Assembly: GCA_005408345.1 (NCBI GenBank)
Contig: SEMN01000041.1
Location: forward strand, 241,501-305,500
DNA: 64,000 bases
Source: Macquaria australasica
Lineage: Eukaryota; Chordata; Actinopteri; Centrarchiformes; Percichthyidae
Reading direction: 5' to 3'
Part shown: positions 48,804 through 60,591 of the stretch, in pieces
Layout of the letters: each line of letters opens with the position of its first letter
Numbering within the stretch: position 1 is the first letter of the stretch
Program-made: the position numbers and the translations under genes
The notes under the pieces: generated by a model
The model's database searches: none
The model's input: only the letters and a program-made list of their open reading frames with translations
What the model was told of the DNA's origin: nothing

Positions 48804-51800
48804 GACAACTATATGAGATTCAACATTCACGCCTTAGTAGGAAAGATATGTGGTAGCTGTTTGTGGCAGGGACACCGTCCTTGAACAGGACGCAGAGCCC
48901 TGCAGTTCAGGCATCTGATGGCGTCCACCCGGCTGTACTGACCTTATCATGTTTGATAAGCAGTCATTGTTGTAGTGGTTTCATGTCACAATTTCCACTC
49001 AACAATTTCAGTGTCAAGTACTAAAAAACATGCAACCTTGATTTTGTGTTACATAGTTTAAATATTTGAGTTTCTTTATCTTTATCTTGTCTCCTTGGTC
49101 CTGTTTATGGTGTAGGTCTTAGTCTGTTTATTCCAAACAAACTGTTGTTTAAAACACATCAGTTCTCATGTAGAGGGATTTTCCCCTGGAGAGACAAACT
49201 GCACCAGCAGCAAATGTAAAAGCTTATCTAAAGTCAGTATAGGTTGATGTATCAGCGATAAAGTAGGAACACAGATATTTATTTTAGATAGATACCTGTT
49301 AATATATGGTGTAAGTTGAGTTGATTAGACTATTATTTGACTTATAAGTTGCACGGCATAGCTTAAGTTACTGAAAGGCTCTAGAAAGGCTCTGAATGGC
49401 AAGTTGATATCCCATCTCTCCAGCTTGGGAAAATATTTACATTCTTGTCATCTTTGTGTATCTTCACATCTTCCTTCTTAGCACATCCAATTAGAAGCAG
49501 TCTGAGATGTTTTTGGCGCAAGAATTTCACTACTTCCTCAAAATGAATATTATTAAAGTAGAATGAAAACCACTGAAGCAGTTGATCCCAATCTGGGTGT
49601 CGAGATCCTTCCAAGGGGTCACAAGATAAATCTCAGGGGTTAGGACAAGAAAGATTTTTTTTTGTGCCATTTCTGGCCTCTAACAATTATTCTAATAAAA
49701 CAATAAATGGTGGAACTTTAAAAACTCAGACATGCAACCTGTGACGAGGGGCTGCAAGTGGACACTACTTCATTTTAAGGGTTCACAGGCCAGAAAATCT
49801 TAGAACCACTGCACTGAAGCACACACTATGAGCACAGGAAATTAGTTTTAGACAGGAACACTCTCCAGTAATGGTGAGAGGTCATAAATTCCAAATTCCA
49901 CATCCTCTGCAAGCTCCAGGGATGCTGCACTCTGCCCTCTTTATTTTAGACGAGAGCAGGTGGAAAGTGCTTGTCTCCCCACAGGGCTCAGCAGACTTTT
50001 TGTACAGTGTAATTGCTCACCTGGAATGTCTGCTTGGTTCTCAGGTGTTCAGGGAAGATAGCATCATCTCTGGATACCGTCACCCGCGGAGCTCAGCGCT
50101 GGACTGCGTCCTCAGCAGCTTCCAGATGAACAACGAAACGATCAACATCTGGACCCACTTCCTGCCAACATGGTGTGTGCAACAACATGGAAATCACTGT
50201 TTTTTTTTTTATTTGTCACATGATCATTTAATGTGTCTGTTCAGTTCGGTGCACTTTTGCAATGTGTTACCATTGCCTGGTTGCACCAAAACATTTAATA
50301 TGAGACAATGACCGTTCATTGCTGTGTGCAACTTGGTTCCAGCATTTAAAATCAGCATAGACACACATTTCCCAAACAAAAGACATGATTGTTATCAAAG
50401 AGAATGTTGTGACTGAGACCAGAACAAATCTAGTTGTATTCAAGACCAAGACTAAAACTAGCAATAAAATGAACACACGCGTTAACTCTCCAGCTGTAAA
50501 AACATGACAGTTTGTAAAGATAAGTAGAAGTATGAACATCTCTGTTTAGTATCTGAGATGTAATCCCTTAAATTCTTCGTATTGCTGGAGAGAATATAAA
50601 CAGGTGGATAAAACATACTATTAAGATTTATTTAGAAAGGTGGGAAAAAGTTGAGGCCTGATTCTCAAAAATCCGATAAGCCTGAATCAAAATAAACACG
50701 AGACTGAGACAAGTCCTGCATGTCAGAAGTGCAACAGCCTTGAAAAGCGTGGGACAGTAGAATCAGTTTTGATCTGTTGATTATTATAGATATGCTGGAT
50801 TAAGATAAAATGGTGATTTGCAGGTACTTCCTGTGGCGTTTCAGCGTCCTCTGCTCCACTCTGAACTTCCTGACCGACAGCTACACCTGGCCCCTGCTGG
50901 TGTACATGCTGCTCATCTGCATTTACCCCTTCACCTCCAGCTGTGCACACACCTTCAGCACCATGTCCCCAGAGTCCCGCCACATCTGCTACTTCTTTGA
51001 CTACGGAGCGCTCAGCCTCTACAGTCTGGGTAAGGCTTCAGACGCGGTGGTGGAATCCTAAAAAACACAAGGCTCGTGGCAGATATTTTGCAGAACTCTG
51101 GGGAATGTGAACATCTTGAGCTCAGAGAGGTGAATGAGTGATTGTCTGAGCTCTCTCAGCAACCGTTGTTGAATTGCACTTGAGGTATGTGCTTAATACA
51201 ACATGTACACTTGCATATTGCAGTGCATATTTGAAGTTATCAGTGTTTATTCAGAGTATCACAGAAAAAAATTTATGAAATAAGTCAGAAGAAAAATCTG
51301 GGTGAAAATCAGACTATTTGCAGTGCACACACTCTGAAGTGTAATATATTCTTGTTTTCTTATTTATTTTGAAGGAGTTTGGTGTCTAATTAGCAGCTAA
51401 TTTGCATTTTCACCCCATTCTTCTCTTCGCTACCTCTTACTTGGAGATTTTTTAAGATGTCCAAGAACTCTAACATGACATTTTTTAGCAAACTTTTTTT
51501 TTCTCCTGTGCAAGTGACATAGCAGAACAGTCAAAGCATTGTTGCATCTACGTATTTGCTTTTTATCATGTGGCTGTGATCAGGGCATGTCTGATTTCCA
51601 TATCATCTCAAACCACAAGCAATGATATCTCTCCTCTCTGCCTCCCTCCTGAGAAATAATTTGTGTCTTGACTTATCTGCGCCCCACACAGCATTTGTTT
51701 GGCCTCACAAGCATTTCTCCTATGAATAACATTTCCCTGTCAGAGTTTCAGCCTTTACAGAGGAATTTCAACAAAGAATGAACACATAACACATCTGTCT

Positions 51801-54231
51801 TGTGAGAATTCAGAGCTTGTTGCACAAGTGGTCATTTATAAACCTTTTCCTAAAGCATCTGCTGTCATGGTCTGTCTGCCTATTTACATACATGCAAGGC
51901 ATATTTATTTTGTCTGCCCTTGACCTTTACAATCACACAGAAATGTGTATTTAAAGGTGAGCCTGCTGCATGTATTGTTAGTGTATATGTTCACAGTTGG
52001 ACAGTAGTGTTTGTCTTTATGGGTGTGTTTATGATCCCTGCACCATATATAAGATCCCACCTACAGACCAGGAGTCAAACATTAACAAACATCAACTGAG
52101 AGCCTCTTGTGAAGGGTTCCCTTCACAAATGTGTGTTTCTCGGCAGACTGATCCTTAATCTACCACAAAAGCTCCTTAGCGCCAAGATTTGCCCAGTTTG
52201 AAATGTTCAAAAGTCCGTTTCAGGGATGAGAACTGCAGGAGGGTTTTTCTCACTGCAGGACAAAAAAATATAGGACAAACTTTACAGTCTGAGCTTTGAT
52301 AGAGGGGGGTTCTATTGAAAAACACAGTACAGCAGATACTCGCTAGAGAAGAAGATGACATCTACTCTGTGCTTCTTTTGTTCGCAATCCTTCAGATTGC
52401 TCCAGCACGCTGAAAATCCTTTGCTCGAATTTAAAAACAAACTCTGAAATCGCACATTTTAGTCATGTTAAATTATTTTAAACACAAAGAAATTGTAAAG
52501 CCACTTTGTGTGGAATTTGAAATGTCTCTGCTTTGGCGACCCCCAGTGTAGAAAAGGCACTGTAGCAGACAGACTGCACTATTTCTTTATGCGGATTGTC
52601 TCACTGCCACCAGAACAAACATCTACAAGTTGGGCTTTAGATACTCAAATGGGCAAGTGTAAATATTTTAATGCATAGCTTAAATTTAGGTGTGTTTAAA
52701 TGTATATTAAATGTCTTTTGTGCTTTTTTTCCCACTAATTCCTCCACATAAACATTGTGAATTTATATGTTCTATCCTCACTCTTCTTTCATCAGTGAAT
52801 GTTTGCTCTGTGTTGGTTTGTGTAACATTATTGTGCTGCCTCTCTTGCAGGCACTCTTGAAAAACAGATTTAGATCTCAAGAGGTCATCCTGGTTTATTT
52901 TTTTTGTGTGTGTGTGTGTGTTAAAACACCTCTTAGTTGTGCAAAAAAATTAAAAAATATTTTTTTATTTGTTTGCATTAATGATATGTGCAAAAATACA
53001 TTCACACATATATGCAAAGACAGTTTTACCTAAATATACTCAGATATACATGAAGCAGGAGAGGTAGGAAGCTAAATGTTTATATAAAAACCTTTCCTAG
53101 AATTACATTAACCTCTCAGGTAAAATCAATTAACATTGTTTTTCAATGTCCTGTTTGTGTTCAGGTTGTGCTATAAGCTACGGATACTATGTCATACCAG
53201 ACAGCTGGGTGAACAGCTGGCTCCATCAACATTTTGTCCCCATTGCCATTGGAAACACACTGTTCTGCACCAGTCTGTCCTGCTACTCCAGGTAAGAGGC
53301 TGCTGCATACATCCCCTCTGCCTCTGGCCAAGAAATGTAAAATTCATTTTAAATTTGGGATTTGTGGGAATCTTACTTTTTAGGAGTTTAGGTAAAGTCG
53401 TGTAAATGTTGAACATGAATTTTCCCTTTTAACATTAGGCCTACAGGTTCAAAGAATTAAAAACAGATATCAGGACAGTTACTTTAATCTTTAATGCAGA
53501 TTACTTCTCTGCAACAGCATTTGATTGATACAAATGCAACTTCTTTATGCCTGGAGAATACAAGGTTTTAACGTTTCTCTCAGACTTGTGGTCTTGCTGG
53601 CTGCAGGCTGGAAGCACCTCTGAAACAGCATTTACGCCGTCATGTGACACTTAAACTCTCCACTGAAACCCAGACGAATGGAATTCTTTTAGGCTCAGCA
53701 GCTCTTAAAGACATGGCCATGTTTTGCGCTTAAATAATTTTTTTTAAAGTAAAAACACAAAGTATAAAACTAATGTGAAATTGATTTATGCTGTTGTGAG
53801 GTCTCAGTGACAGTATGCCTTTCATGGGGATCAAGGCAACAACTGGTTTCGCTTATGTGCAGCTCTGCCAATGTCCAATGCCACAGTCAGAGTAATAAGA
53901 ATGAAGGAAAAAATAAAGTCTGCACACTAGACAATGCTCCCATGAACAGTGTGCAGACTTTATTTTTTCCCGTATTTCACATGTACTTCTGTCCAGCAGC
54001 TAGTATTCATCGTATTTGGATGTGCGTGCTTTTGTAAACTTTTAATATGAATAAAGGGTCTTAAGCTTGCACAGCAGTAGTGATTACATGATATCCACTG
54101 CAGGTTGTACTGAGACAGGAAAACTAAGTTGTGAGGTGTAAGAAGTATAGCCCGACTGATACAGGATTTTTGAGGTGGGAGATGTTTGGGACAGAAAAAA
54201 AAATAAATAAAAAAAATATATATATATATAC

Positions 54232-54321
<90 letters not shown>

Positions 54322-55296
54322 AGAGTCGGACATTTTAAACAGTGCTCTCTGATTGACAAACTATGTAATGATGACACTGTTTCTAAATTACCTCAAACCT
54401 GGTTTGGCATTACTGTACTGGAATTTCTTTTTACTTATCAGCCGACATATACATCTATACCAATATATTGGCCGACATATACACAGGGTTCGTACAAAGT
54501 CTTGAAAGTTTGGAAAATGCTTAATTTTAACCATTATGTTTTCAAGGTTAGGAATATGCTTGAATTCGAATATACTCCTTGAAAAATGCTTGATTTTCAG
54601 TATAATCTGGTGTTTCATCATCTACGCAATCACTCATGTAAACCAAAAATCTTTTAATATTTGATATGAAACGATCTCGTCGTCATATTTGTTTGTTGTC
54701 TCCTGTTATTTATAGTAACAATTTAGATGGGATGATAAGGCCTTGAGAGTCTGAAAATTTTTGGTTTAGGTACCTTGAAAGTGCTTGAAAAGTGCATGAA
54801 TTTTACTCTTAAAAAGCTGTACAAACCCTGTATACACCTATACCAATATATCGGCTGACATATACGGTATATACATATATATGTATATATTAGCTAACAG
54901 TGACCATGAGCTCATGTTAGCTCTAGTAAGAAGACAAAGTAAAGTTAGTGATTACCACTGATAGATTTACGTTGGAAACCTCCACAGTCAATTACTAAAA
55001 CCCAATGGATGAACACCTGTCTTATTTTATTCTTTTAATAATTTGGATCTGTCTGGTGCAAGGATGTATGGTGCTAACACTAAGACCATTCTAGCCTGAC
55101 AGTCTATTTTACTTACAGTTAAAGAGTTGTCATAGTGCTTAACTGAGCTTGTAATATTATATTGTTGTGATTTGATGTGTTTTGCCCTCTAAATGTCAAT
55201 GAGATCCTGTGTGGGGTTTGGTCTGTGGATGGGGTCACTATGGGGTAATTGTTGGATGTCTGCCATTGTGATGGTTACTGGCTCTTGTTCTGGGAG

Positions 55297-55329
<33 letters not shown>

Positions 55330-57054
55330 ACAGGTTCCTGGAGCTGCAGTTCCCACAGAGAAGTAAAGCTCTAAGGACGGGAGCGTTTGTCGTTCCATTT
55401 ATATTTGACACTGTTCCTCTGTTTTACAGGGTGAGTGTCAGAATTGGGCATTTCTATTTGTGCTTCCAGTTTTCTTTTTTATATTACACATATTTAAACA
55501 GCGTAGATATACTGTATGTGCACTTGCAGTCTTCTCTGAAAGCCAAAGCCTTAATTTTCACCATTAACTACTCTATTTAGCAAAAGCCACATAATGTTTT
55601 GTTTTTGTGTGATTGTGTTCTTATGAAAGTGCTCAATGCTGATTAGTACCAGGCATTAATACTTGGCTCACTAACCCAGAAACTGATTTCCTTTCTTAAT
55701 CTAATACAAATGTATCGCTGCCATCAATTATTCCTCTAATCACTGTGATGATTAGTTTGTGAAATACGCAAGTCATGTGTTGGAGGGGTGTTTTTGTCCC
55801 TAACTAGGTCAGAAATGCTGTTAACAACGCTGTAAACACCTGTGTTGATAACAGTAATGTTCATTAGGTACAGAAGTCCTCATATATTAAATTGATGTTG
55901 TCTGTTGATCAATCAGTATTTATCTTCTCTGTTACTTTTGAAGGACTTTGAGATAACTCTGTTGGCTTCTAGTATTTTCTGAATATATTTAATTTTAAAG
56001 TCCACCTGTGTTTGTGTGTGTGTAGAGCCTCCTCTGCTCTGGGGGAAGCTGCACCCCGAGTGACGCCTTGTCCAGTCACTGTTACCACCTCCTCTTCGCC
56101 TTCCTCACCTGTTTCCTGTTTACCGCCCACCTCCCGGAGAGGCTGGCCCCAGGGCGCTTCGACTACTTTGGTATGTCCTTCATGGGTGTTATTACAGGCT
56201 GCAAGTGGCTTGTTTGGCTTTGCACAGCATACACTGATTAATACTTTCAATCCAGATGATGCCAGCAAGGAAAATAAAGACAAACTATGACTTTGAATGC
56301 GTTACACTCTCACCTTGTATGTATGTATGTAAAAGATTTACTATTTTAAATGACCAAGAAAAGAATTAAATTTGAGAAACTGAAAATGGATTCAAAGATT
56401 CAAAAAACCACTGCAAATAGGGCTGCAACTAACAATTATTTGTATTATCAATTAATCCAACCTTTTTTTGAGTAAACTATAAATCATTTAGGCTATAAAA
56501 TATCAGAAAATAAGGAAAATGCCTATTACAAGGTGACATCTTTTTTAAATGTCCTCTCAAAGATACTCAGTTTTCAAGGATATAAAACAAGAGAAAAGCA
56601 GCAAATCCTCACGTTTCAGAAACTGGAACCAGAGAATCATTTATTCATTTTTTGCTGGATAAATGATTTAAACGATTAATCAGTTATCAAAATAGTTGCT
56701 GATTAATTGTGTGTAGATTGACTAATGAATGATAATTGAATGATGGCGTGTGCAGTTTCTAAATATTTAAATTTTCCTCGTCACACAGGCCACAGCCACC
56801 AGCTCTTCCACGTCAGCGCCGTGGTGGGGACCCACTTCCAGATGGAAGGCGTGATAGCGGACATGACGACGCGGAGGGCGTGGCTCGTGGCCCACGGAGC
56901 GACGCCTTCCTTCCTGGGGACCTTCGGGGTGCTGGCCGTCAGCGTCATCCTCAACCTGGGCATCATCTGCATTTTCAGCGCCCCGCTGCTGTGGAAGCCC
57001 TGCCGCAGCTCCAACCAGCCGCGCACATCAACATGCGAGTGCAAGGAGCAGTGA
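44749..57054 (+). CDS. paqr6: PAQR6, membrane progestin receptor delta (7 coding exons)
   Basis: A seven-transmembrane receptor of the progestin and adipoQ receptor family. Family members signal rapid, non-genomic progestin responses at the cell surface. Exons: 44749-44799, 50045-50172, 50824-51029, 53165-53291, 55334-55430, 56026-56170, 56789-57054. All are GT-AG, totalling 1,020 nt and 339 aa (human about 344). The start MLSIKLPQLFDIHQVPK aligns with human MLSLKLPRLLQVHQVPR. Family signatures in order: SSFQMNNETINIWTHFLPTW (about 46-60), the HTFSTMSPESRHICYFFDYG block (about 96-115) with the conserved Ser, His and Asp, SCYSRFLEL, HLPERLAPGRFDYFGHSHQLFH (quoted in two parts: HLPERLAPGRF and GHSHQLFH) carrying the C-terminal His residues of the presumed metal site, and a last membrane span before CECKEQ. 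The large second intron houses the R4 LINE. No coding defect seen. Confidence 0.95.
44850..45805. other. paqr6 intron 2, 5' part; possible unnamed repeats
   Basis: GACTTCCCATGTCGTGACCAC and TTTTGTACTGGTACATCCCTA look like interspersed fish repeats, but I could not find paired termini. Confidence 0.3.
45859..46131 (+). pseudogene. R4 LINE ORF fragment: Myb-like N-terminal region
   Basis: 90 codons containing RHSWTRVENRELLECYYTSN and GYMQRMWDLW, the tryptophan-spaced pattern of the Myb-like DNA-binding motif in R2/R4 ORFs. It ends at a premature TAA. The downstream coding sequence resumes in another phase at about 46,193 (frame with GGMKKGLPKKYNKLPIPEAL), which itself stops at 46,406. Confidence 0.65.
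46193..46408 (+). pseudogene. R4 LINE ORF fragment: linker before reverse transcriptase
   Basis: 71 codons of lysine-rich helical sequence (LETAKQRLTALATRLKRYTR) followed by INRMFSTEPSKVYS, the region just upstream of the RT domain in this clade. The phase differs from the pieces on both sides, so at least two indels separate them. Confidence 0.6.
46506..47753 (+). pseudogene. R4 LINE ORF fragment: reverse transcriptase
   Basis: 415 codons covering the RT domain: SWTAPGPDMIHTYW, GAIPSNYQPITCL, GIYQGDALSPLLFC (motif B), LLYIDDIKLYA (motif C, at about 47,292-47,303 with both aspartates) and SYKYLGI. Motif A reads AWINYKKAYDSMPH, so the first aspartate usually present is Asn (AAT, 46,995-46,997). 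The frame ends at a TGA right after MHGPAP, where a small deletion has shifted the phase; the next piece resumes in another frame with LYTKRKEGGRGLVSV. Confidence 0.85.
47792..48703 (+). pseudogene. R4 LINE ORF fragment: zinc finger and REL endonuclease
   Basis: 303 codons, the C-terminal part of the LINE polyprotein. The zinc finger is CRLC-x7-H-x4-C spanning about 48,128-48,181. The endonuclease core PDIVVVDKQQKKAVVIDVAI (about 48,380-48,436) carries the PD...D pattern of PD-(D/E)XK-type enzymes, which nick the target site. It ends LKLPGLW and TAG. The first coding residues are upstream of the GTG at 47,792, because the same frame reads back through LYTKRKEGGRGL. Confidence 0.85.
48758..48803. 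repeat. (TA)n(CA)n microsatellite at the LINE 3' junction
   Basis: About 27 bp of TA followed by about 18 bp of CA, starting right at the LINE 3' end. Confidence 0.9.
48804..49578. other. paqr6 intron 2, 3' part; nothing recognised
   Basis: AT-rich unique sequence between the LINE and a MITE. Confidence 0.35.
49579..49811. mobile_element. hAT-Charlie-like MITE with a perfect 8-bp target duplication
   Basis: The left end is CAGTTGATCCCAATCTGGG and the right end CTTAGAACCACTG. Both flanks read CACTGAAG, an exact 8-bp duplication. It lies about 230 bp before paqr6 exon 3. No coding capacity. Confidence 0.85.
51030..53164. other. paqr6 intron 4; nothing recognised
   Basis: Starts with the donor GTAAGG. 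AT-rich, without a repeat family I can name apart from a short (TG)n near 52,905-52,921. Confidence 0.4.
53906..53970. repeat. Perfect 23-bp stem, 19-nt loop hairpin in paqr6 intron 5
   Basis: The left arm 53,906-53,928 starts GGAAAAAATAAAGTCTGCAC and the right arm 53,948-53,970 is its exact complement. The arms carry AATAAA on one side and its complement on the other. Confidence 0.85.
54219..54319. repeat. (TA)n(CA)n microsatellite
   Basis: A short TA run, then about 80 bp of nearly pure CA. Confidence 0.95.
54485..54829. mobile_element. hAT-type MITE, copy B (AGGGTTCGTAC termini)
   Basis: Left AGGGTTCGTACAAAGTC and right GCTGTACAAACCCT. The 8-bp flanks are ATATACAC and GTATACAC (7 of 8). 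It is a full-length relative of 542-871 in the same orientation and is nested inside another repeat, so it inserted after that repeat. Confidence 0.8.
55252..55325 (-). mobile_element. R4 LINE fragment joined to (TA)n
   Basis: 55,252-55,299 is the exact reverse complement of LINE positions 46,530-46,577 (48 nt, encoding NLPEQEPVTITMADIQ). A (TA)n run of about 26 bp follows at once and ends about 8 bp before the acceptor of paqr6 exon 6. The sequence on the other side (55,190-55,251) does not match the LINE copy here. Confidence 0.8.
56419..56738. mobile_element. ATTAATC-rich MITE, near full length, in paqr6 intron 7
   Basis: AGGGCTGCAACTAACAATTA on the left, GGCTATAAAATATCAGAAAA and AGAAACTGGAACCAGAGAAT internally, GATTGACTAATGAATGATAA on the right. 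It ends about 50 bp before the last coding exon. Confidence 0.7.
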
Positions 57055-60000
57055 CGGCGTATTTTCCACCAACAGCCGCAAAATTCACTTTCCAAAGGAA
57101 AGGTTTGGGCTCTTTGTCTTTCTGAGATGACAAGTAACGGTTCACAGCAGTGTTTAACACCAACAGTTTTCATTTTGATACTTTATGTTCAGTGCTAAAG
57201 CGTTTTTTTTTTAACAGCGTTATACACCTGTAGTATTTGTTCATGTGTTTACTCAGAAGCTGAAGACCCAGACGCATTTACTGAAGCCTTTTTCCTGATG
57301 TTACATTAAGCTCGTACATGAGAGGCTAAAAACATGTCTGCCGTGTACAAATATCTGTTTAATTTATTCTTAATGTTCATCAGTGTGCATTTTAAAAAAA
57401 GGTTCTGGGTTGAAGGAAGCATGCTGTAGTAACACAACACACGAGTGCCTTTATCGTAGACCTGCACTTCATTTTACAATGTTTACAGTAGATCACTACT
57501 AGGACAAGTTCAAATCTCAAACTGGAAGATGTCGCAGTTTGCAGGGATTATATTTTGAATTAATGATGCAATTTTTTTTTTTTTTTTAGATGTACTAGGC
57601 CAGAATCTCCTTTACTTTATCAAAGATTTATTGAAAATATTCTTTGTAACTGGACTACCTGGTTAGTGTGTTTGTTCTATGTATAAAGCAGTCTTCAGCA
57701 TATGACAACCCTCATTCAACTCTACATAATATAATGCAGATTGGGTTGCCAGCTCTTATATATCCACCTATTGATTCCACTCTGCTCAGACTGGAATTGA
57801 TTTGCAGGCCAGTGTGGTTCTTTTTCTGATTACCTGCCTTATTATGAGCCCCACAATCTGCCCTCCACAGAAAAAAGGAAAAAAAAATGTTACCGCACAC
57901 AGCGGCGGTGATTAAAAGACAGGTACCATTTTTGTAACGGTACGTTTCCACGGCAACGCTATAGTGGCCTCATGCCCCCCTGAAGGTCCTCAACAATTTT
58001 TATGATCTGAGCAAACGGCACCATTTTCTCTTTCTCTTGTTCTTCCATCACGTATCATAAGATCTACTCTGAACATTTATCATGTACAATAACACACACA
58101 AAAAAATCAGTGGTTTCATATTTCTAGTCCAGTCAAACTTTAACAACTACCGGTGGGATTAAGAGATATGGAGAGAGGAAACGTATATTTAGTCGTAGTT
58201 TGGGGTCGTATTAACATGGGAGTCTTGTGCTGTTGAAGTATTTTGGTGCGTGTACAGTATAACAAAGCAGTAACACTCCTTACATACTGTGGTTATCTTG
58301 TTGTCCCATGAGAATGTTACGATTACCACTGACTGATACGTTTACCACTGAATTAATAACTGTTTTATATATTTATAGAATGTATTATATTTATTGCTTG
58401 TAATTCAGTAAAGTAAGTAATTTGTGTCTGTTATTGAGCTTTCTTAAAACAAGTGAAAAAAGTGCAGGGAGATTATTTCAATAGGTTTTCAATACAACTT
58501 TCTGTTTTCTAAAAACACCTGTCTGTTTCGGAGCCGAAATGATAAGTTTATTAATTGGATTAATTAAGTGACACATCATTTGAGTCACTTTTTCAGGCAA
58601 ATATGGTAAACATTTGCTGGTTTCAGCCTCTTAAATATGCGTATTTACATGATTGTAAATTAAATGTTTTTAGGTTTTGGCCTGTTGCTCGGACAAAACT
58701 CTGGGAAATTGTGATCGATTAACTGAGGGGGAAAAAAAGGCAGATTAATCGATAATAAGAAAAAAATCTGTAAAACTGGCTAAAATTATCTCCAATTGTT
58801 TCACTTGTAAGAAAATAAACCTTTAGGGCCTTGATAATAGGCATAAATTAGATAATTCATTAATAATATTCTCATAGCAGTACTGTATATACAACCTCTG
58901 GTTCAGAGACAGGCAATGATGTATTGTTTAATAGGTTTTAATGGGAGACAGGGTGTCAGGTTTGTAGCACTAACATACTGCAGGTACAGATTTCAACAAT
59001 GCTTATTTTACTTGACAAACACGCGGAAGGCTTGTCTGTATAAAACACATTTTAAAGCATGTTGGGGCACAAATTTACACTTAAATCTACAAGTAACACC
59101 AGTAGTCCGTACACACAGCCCACAGGAAACACGCTGCTAACTCACACTCACACAAGCACACTTTTAGCTGTGCTGGTAGAGGGTTTAATAAGAGGGGAAC
59201 ATGTATGTGATATTATGGGACTGAGGTGTGCTACAGGTCCGTGTTGGACGCTGAAGTAGAAATGTCAGACGCAGAGTGAAATGTGTAGAATCACAAAGAG
59301 CACACACACGCACACACACTTTTGTATTAGAGCAGGGGAGTTGTTTAAGATGATTTCAAGGTTAGTGTGCAGAGTATAAAAGTCACATCAGCCTTTATGT
59401 GGCACACAGAGCAGAGCAGTATTCCACAGACTGTTTCTGTTTTATCTCCTCACCTGTCGAGCCTTGATCGGATTTTTGTTTGTTTGTTTTTTCTCTACGC
59501 TCATCATCTTACAGCGTTCCTCGGTTTGACCCTGTTGATTCTTGGAATTGCATCATTACCGGCTTCTGATGTGGTTCTTTGCTATCGAGCCAAACTAGTA
59601 GGAACTTGTTTATTTCGGAGCTGCTGTTGTTCTTTTTTTTATCTTTTTTTTGTCATCTTAGTCATTCTCAGCCGCTCGGTGCCTGCACTTGTTTTCAGCA
59701 GTTTGACTGTTATAAAGCTGAGAGGTGCTGAGCGTTGAGGCGTCCACCTCAAATACATCGATGTCGCTTTTCTGAATTGCATTTTTACATTTATTTTGAC
59801 CAAATTATCAATCCCAGAAATTCTCCAGACCAGATCACTGTCACTTTGAAGGCTATTTCCTCATGTGAACCTTGTTGGTTTACTCCTCAGTGGACAAGCT
59901 GATGCACATTGTAATTATCAGGGGGAAAAAAAGGGGGCACTTTTCTTGTAACGACTTATTTTTTTTTAAAAATACAGTGTACTGAAGGATGTTTTGATAA

Positions 60001-60285
60001 CGTGAAATAAAGAGCAAAGACGAGTGTGGGATGAACCATTTGATACAACAAGAATTTTTCTGTGTCAAAAAAAGGGTTTGAAAGAGTTATTGGTGCCTTT
60101 TTTTGAATGTTTTATACAACTTTTCATTTGATATAATGCTCAATAATGTTTGTTCCTTATCCGTTGACAACAAACTACTCTATAAAATGTATAAATACTT
60201 ATTTGTTCTTTGCTGTGTATAATTTGTAATTTGCTACTTTGTTCTACTAGACTTGTGTAATAAATGTAAGCCTTTTATAAATTGA
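57055..60285 (+). other. paqr6: paqr6 3'UTR (long form)
   Basis: No other coding signal follows the stop for over 3 kb. A canonical AATAAA lies at 60,259-60,264, and weaker options occur earlier (for example near 58,815). An ATTAATC-rich MITE at about 58,535-58,760 would be within the transcript if the long form is used. The end point is inference. Confidence 0.4.
58535..58760. mobile_element. ATTAATC-rich MITE, inverted partial copy
   Basis: AAATGATAAGTTTATTAATT, TTTGCTGGTTTCAGCCTC, TTTTAGGTTTTGGCCTGTTG and GCAGATTAATCGATAATAAG. Confidence 0.6.
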
Positions 60286-60329
60286 ATAATTATCCCTGAA
60301 ATCATTTACTATCATGTATGACAAAGCAA

Positions 60330-60424
60330 AGCATCAAATCCTGATGTTTAAGAAGCAATACTTATTCGATTATTAAAATAGTTGCTGGTTAATTTTCTGT
60401 CGATTGACTAATCGTTGCAGCTCT
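60330..60424. mobile_element. ATTAATC-rich MITE, right-end fragment
   Basis: GCATCAAATCCTGATGTTTA, AAATAGTTGCTGGTTAATTT and the terminal GACTAATCGTTGCAGCTCT. Confidence 0.6.
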
Positions 60425-60591
60425 TTTGTATACATGCATAAAACATGAAAATGTGCAACTTATCACCATTATATCTTAAGCAAAGGTGCAACATACTAAA
60501 ATGTATTGGACCAAAAAATATATTATTTTTGTTGGCAGGCAAATTGCAGATCCTTTATTTTAGCACCAGTCTGAGCAGTGTGTGTGAGTGA

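Larger units (their letters stand above)
54148..54900. repeat. Composite GACCGATA-type repeat with nested insertions
   Basis: Parts of the host repeat (GTATAGCCCGACTGATACAG; GACACTGTTTCTAAATTACC; CAATATATTGGCCGACATAT; CCAATATATCGGCTGACATA) are split by a (TA)n(CA)n tract at 54,219-54,319 and by a hAT-type MITE at 54,485-54,829. Confidence 0.55.

Noticed and set aside
53960..54377. Cys-Val-repeat ORFs
   Set aside because: Products of the (CA)n run at 54,219-54,319.
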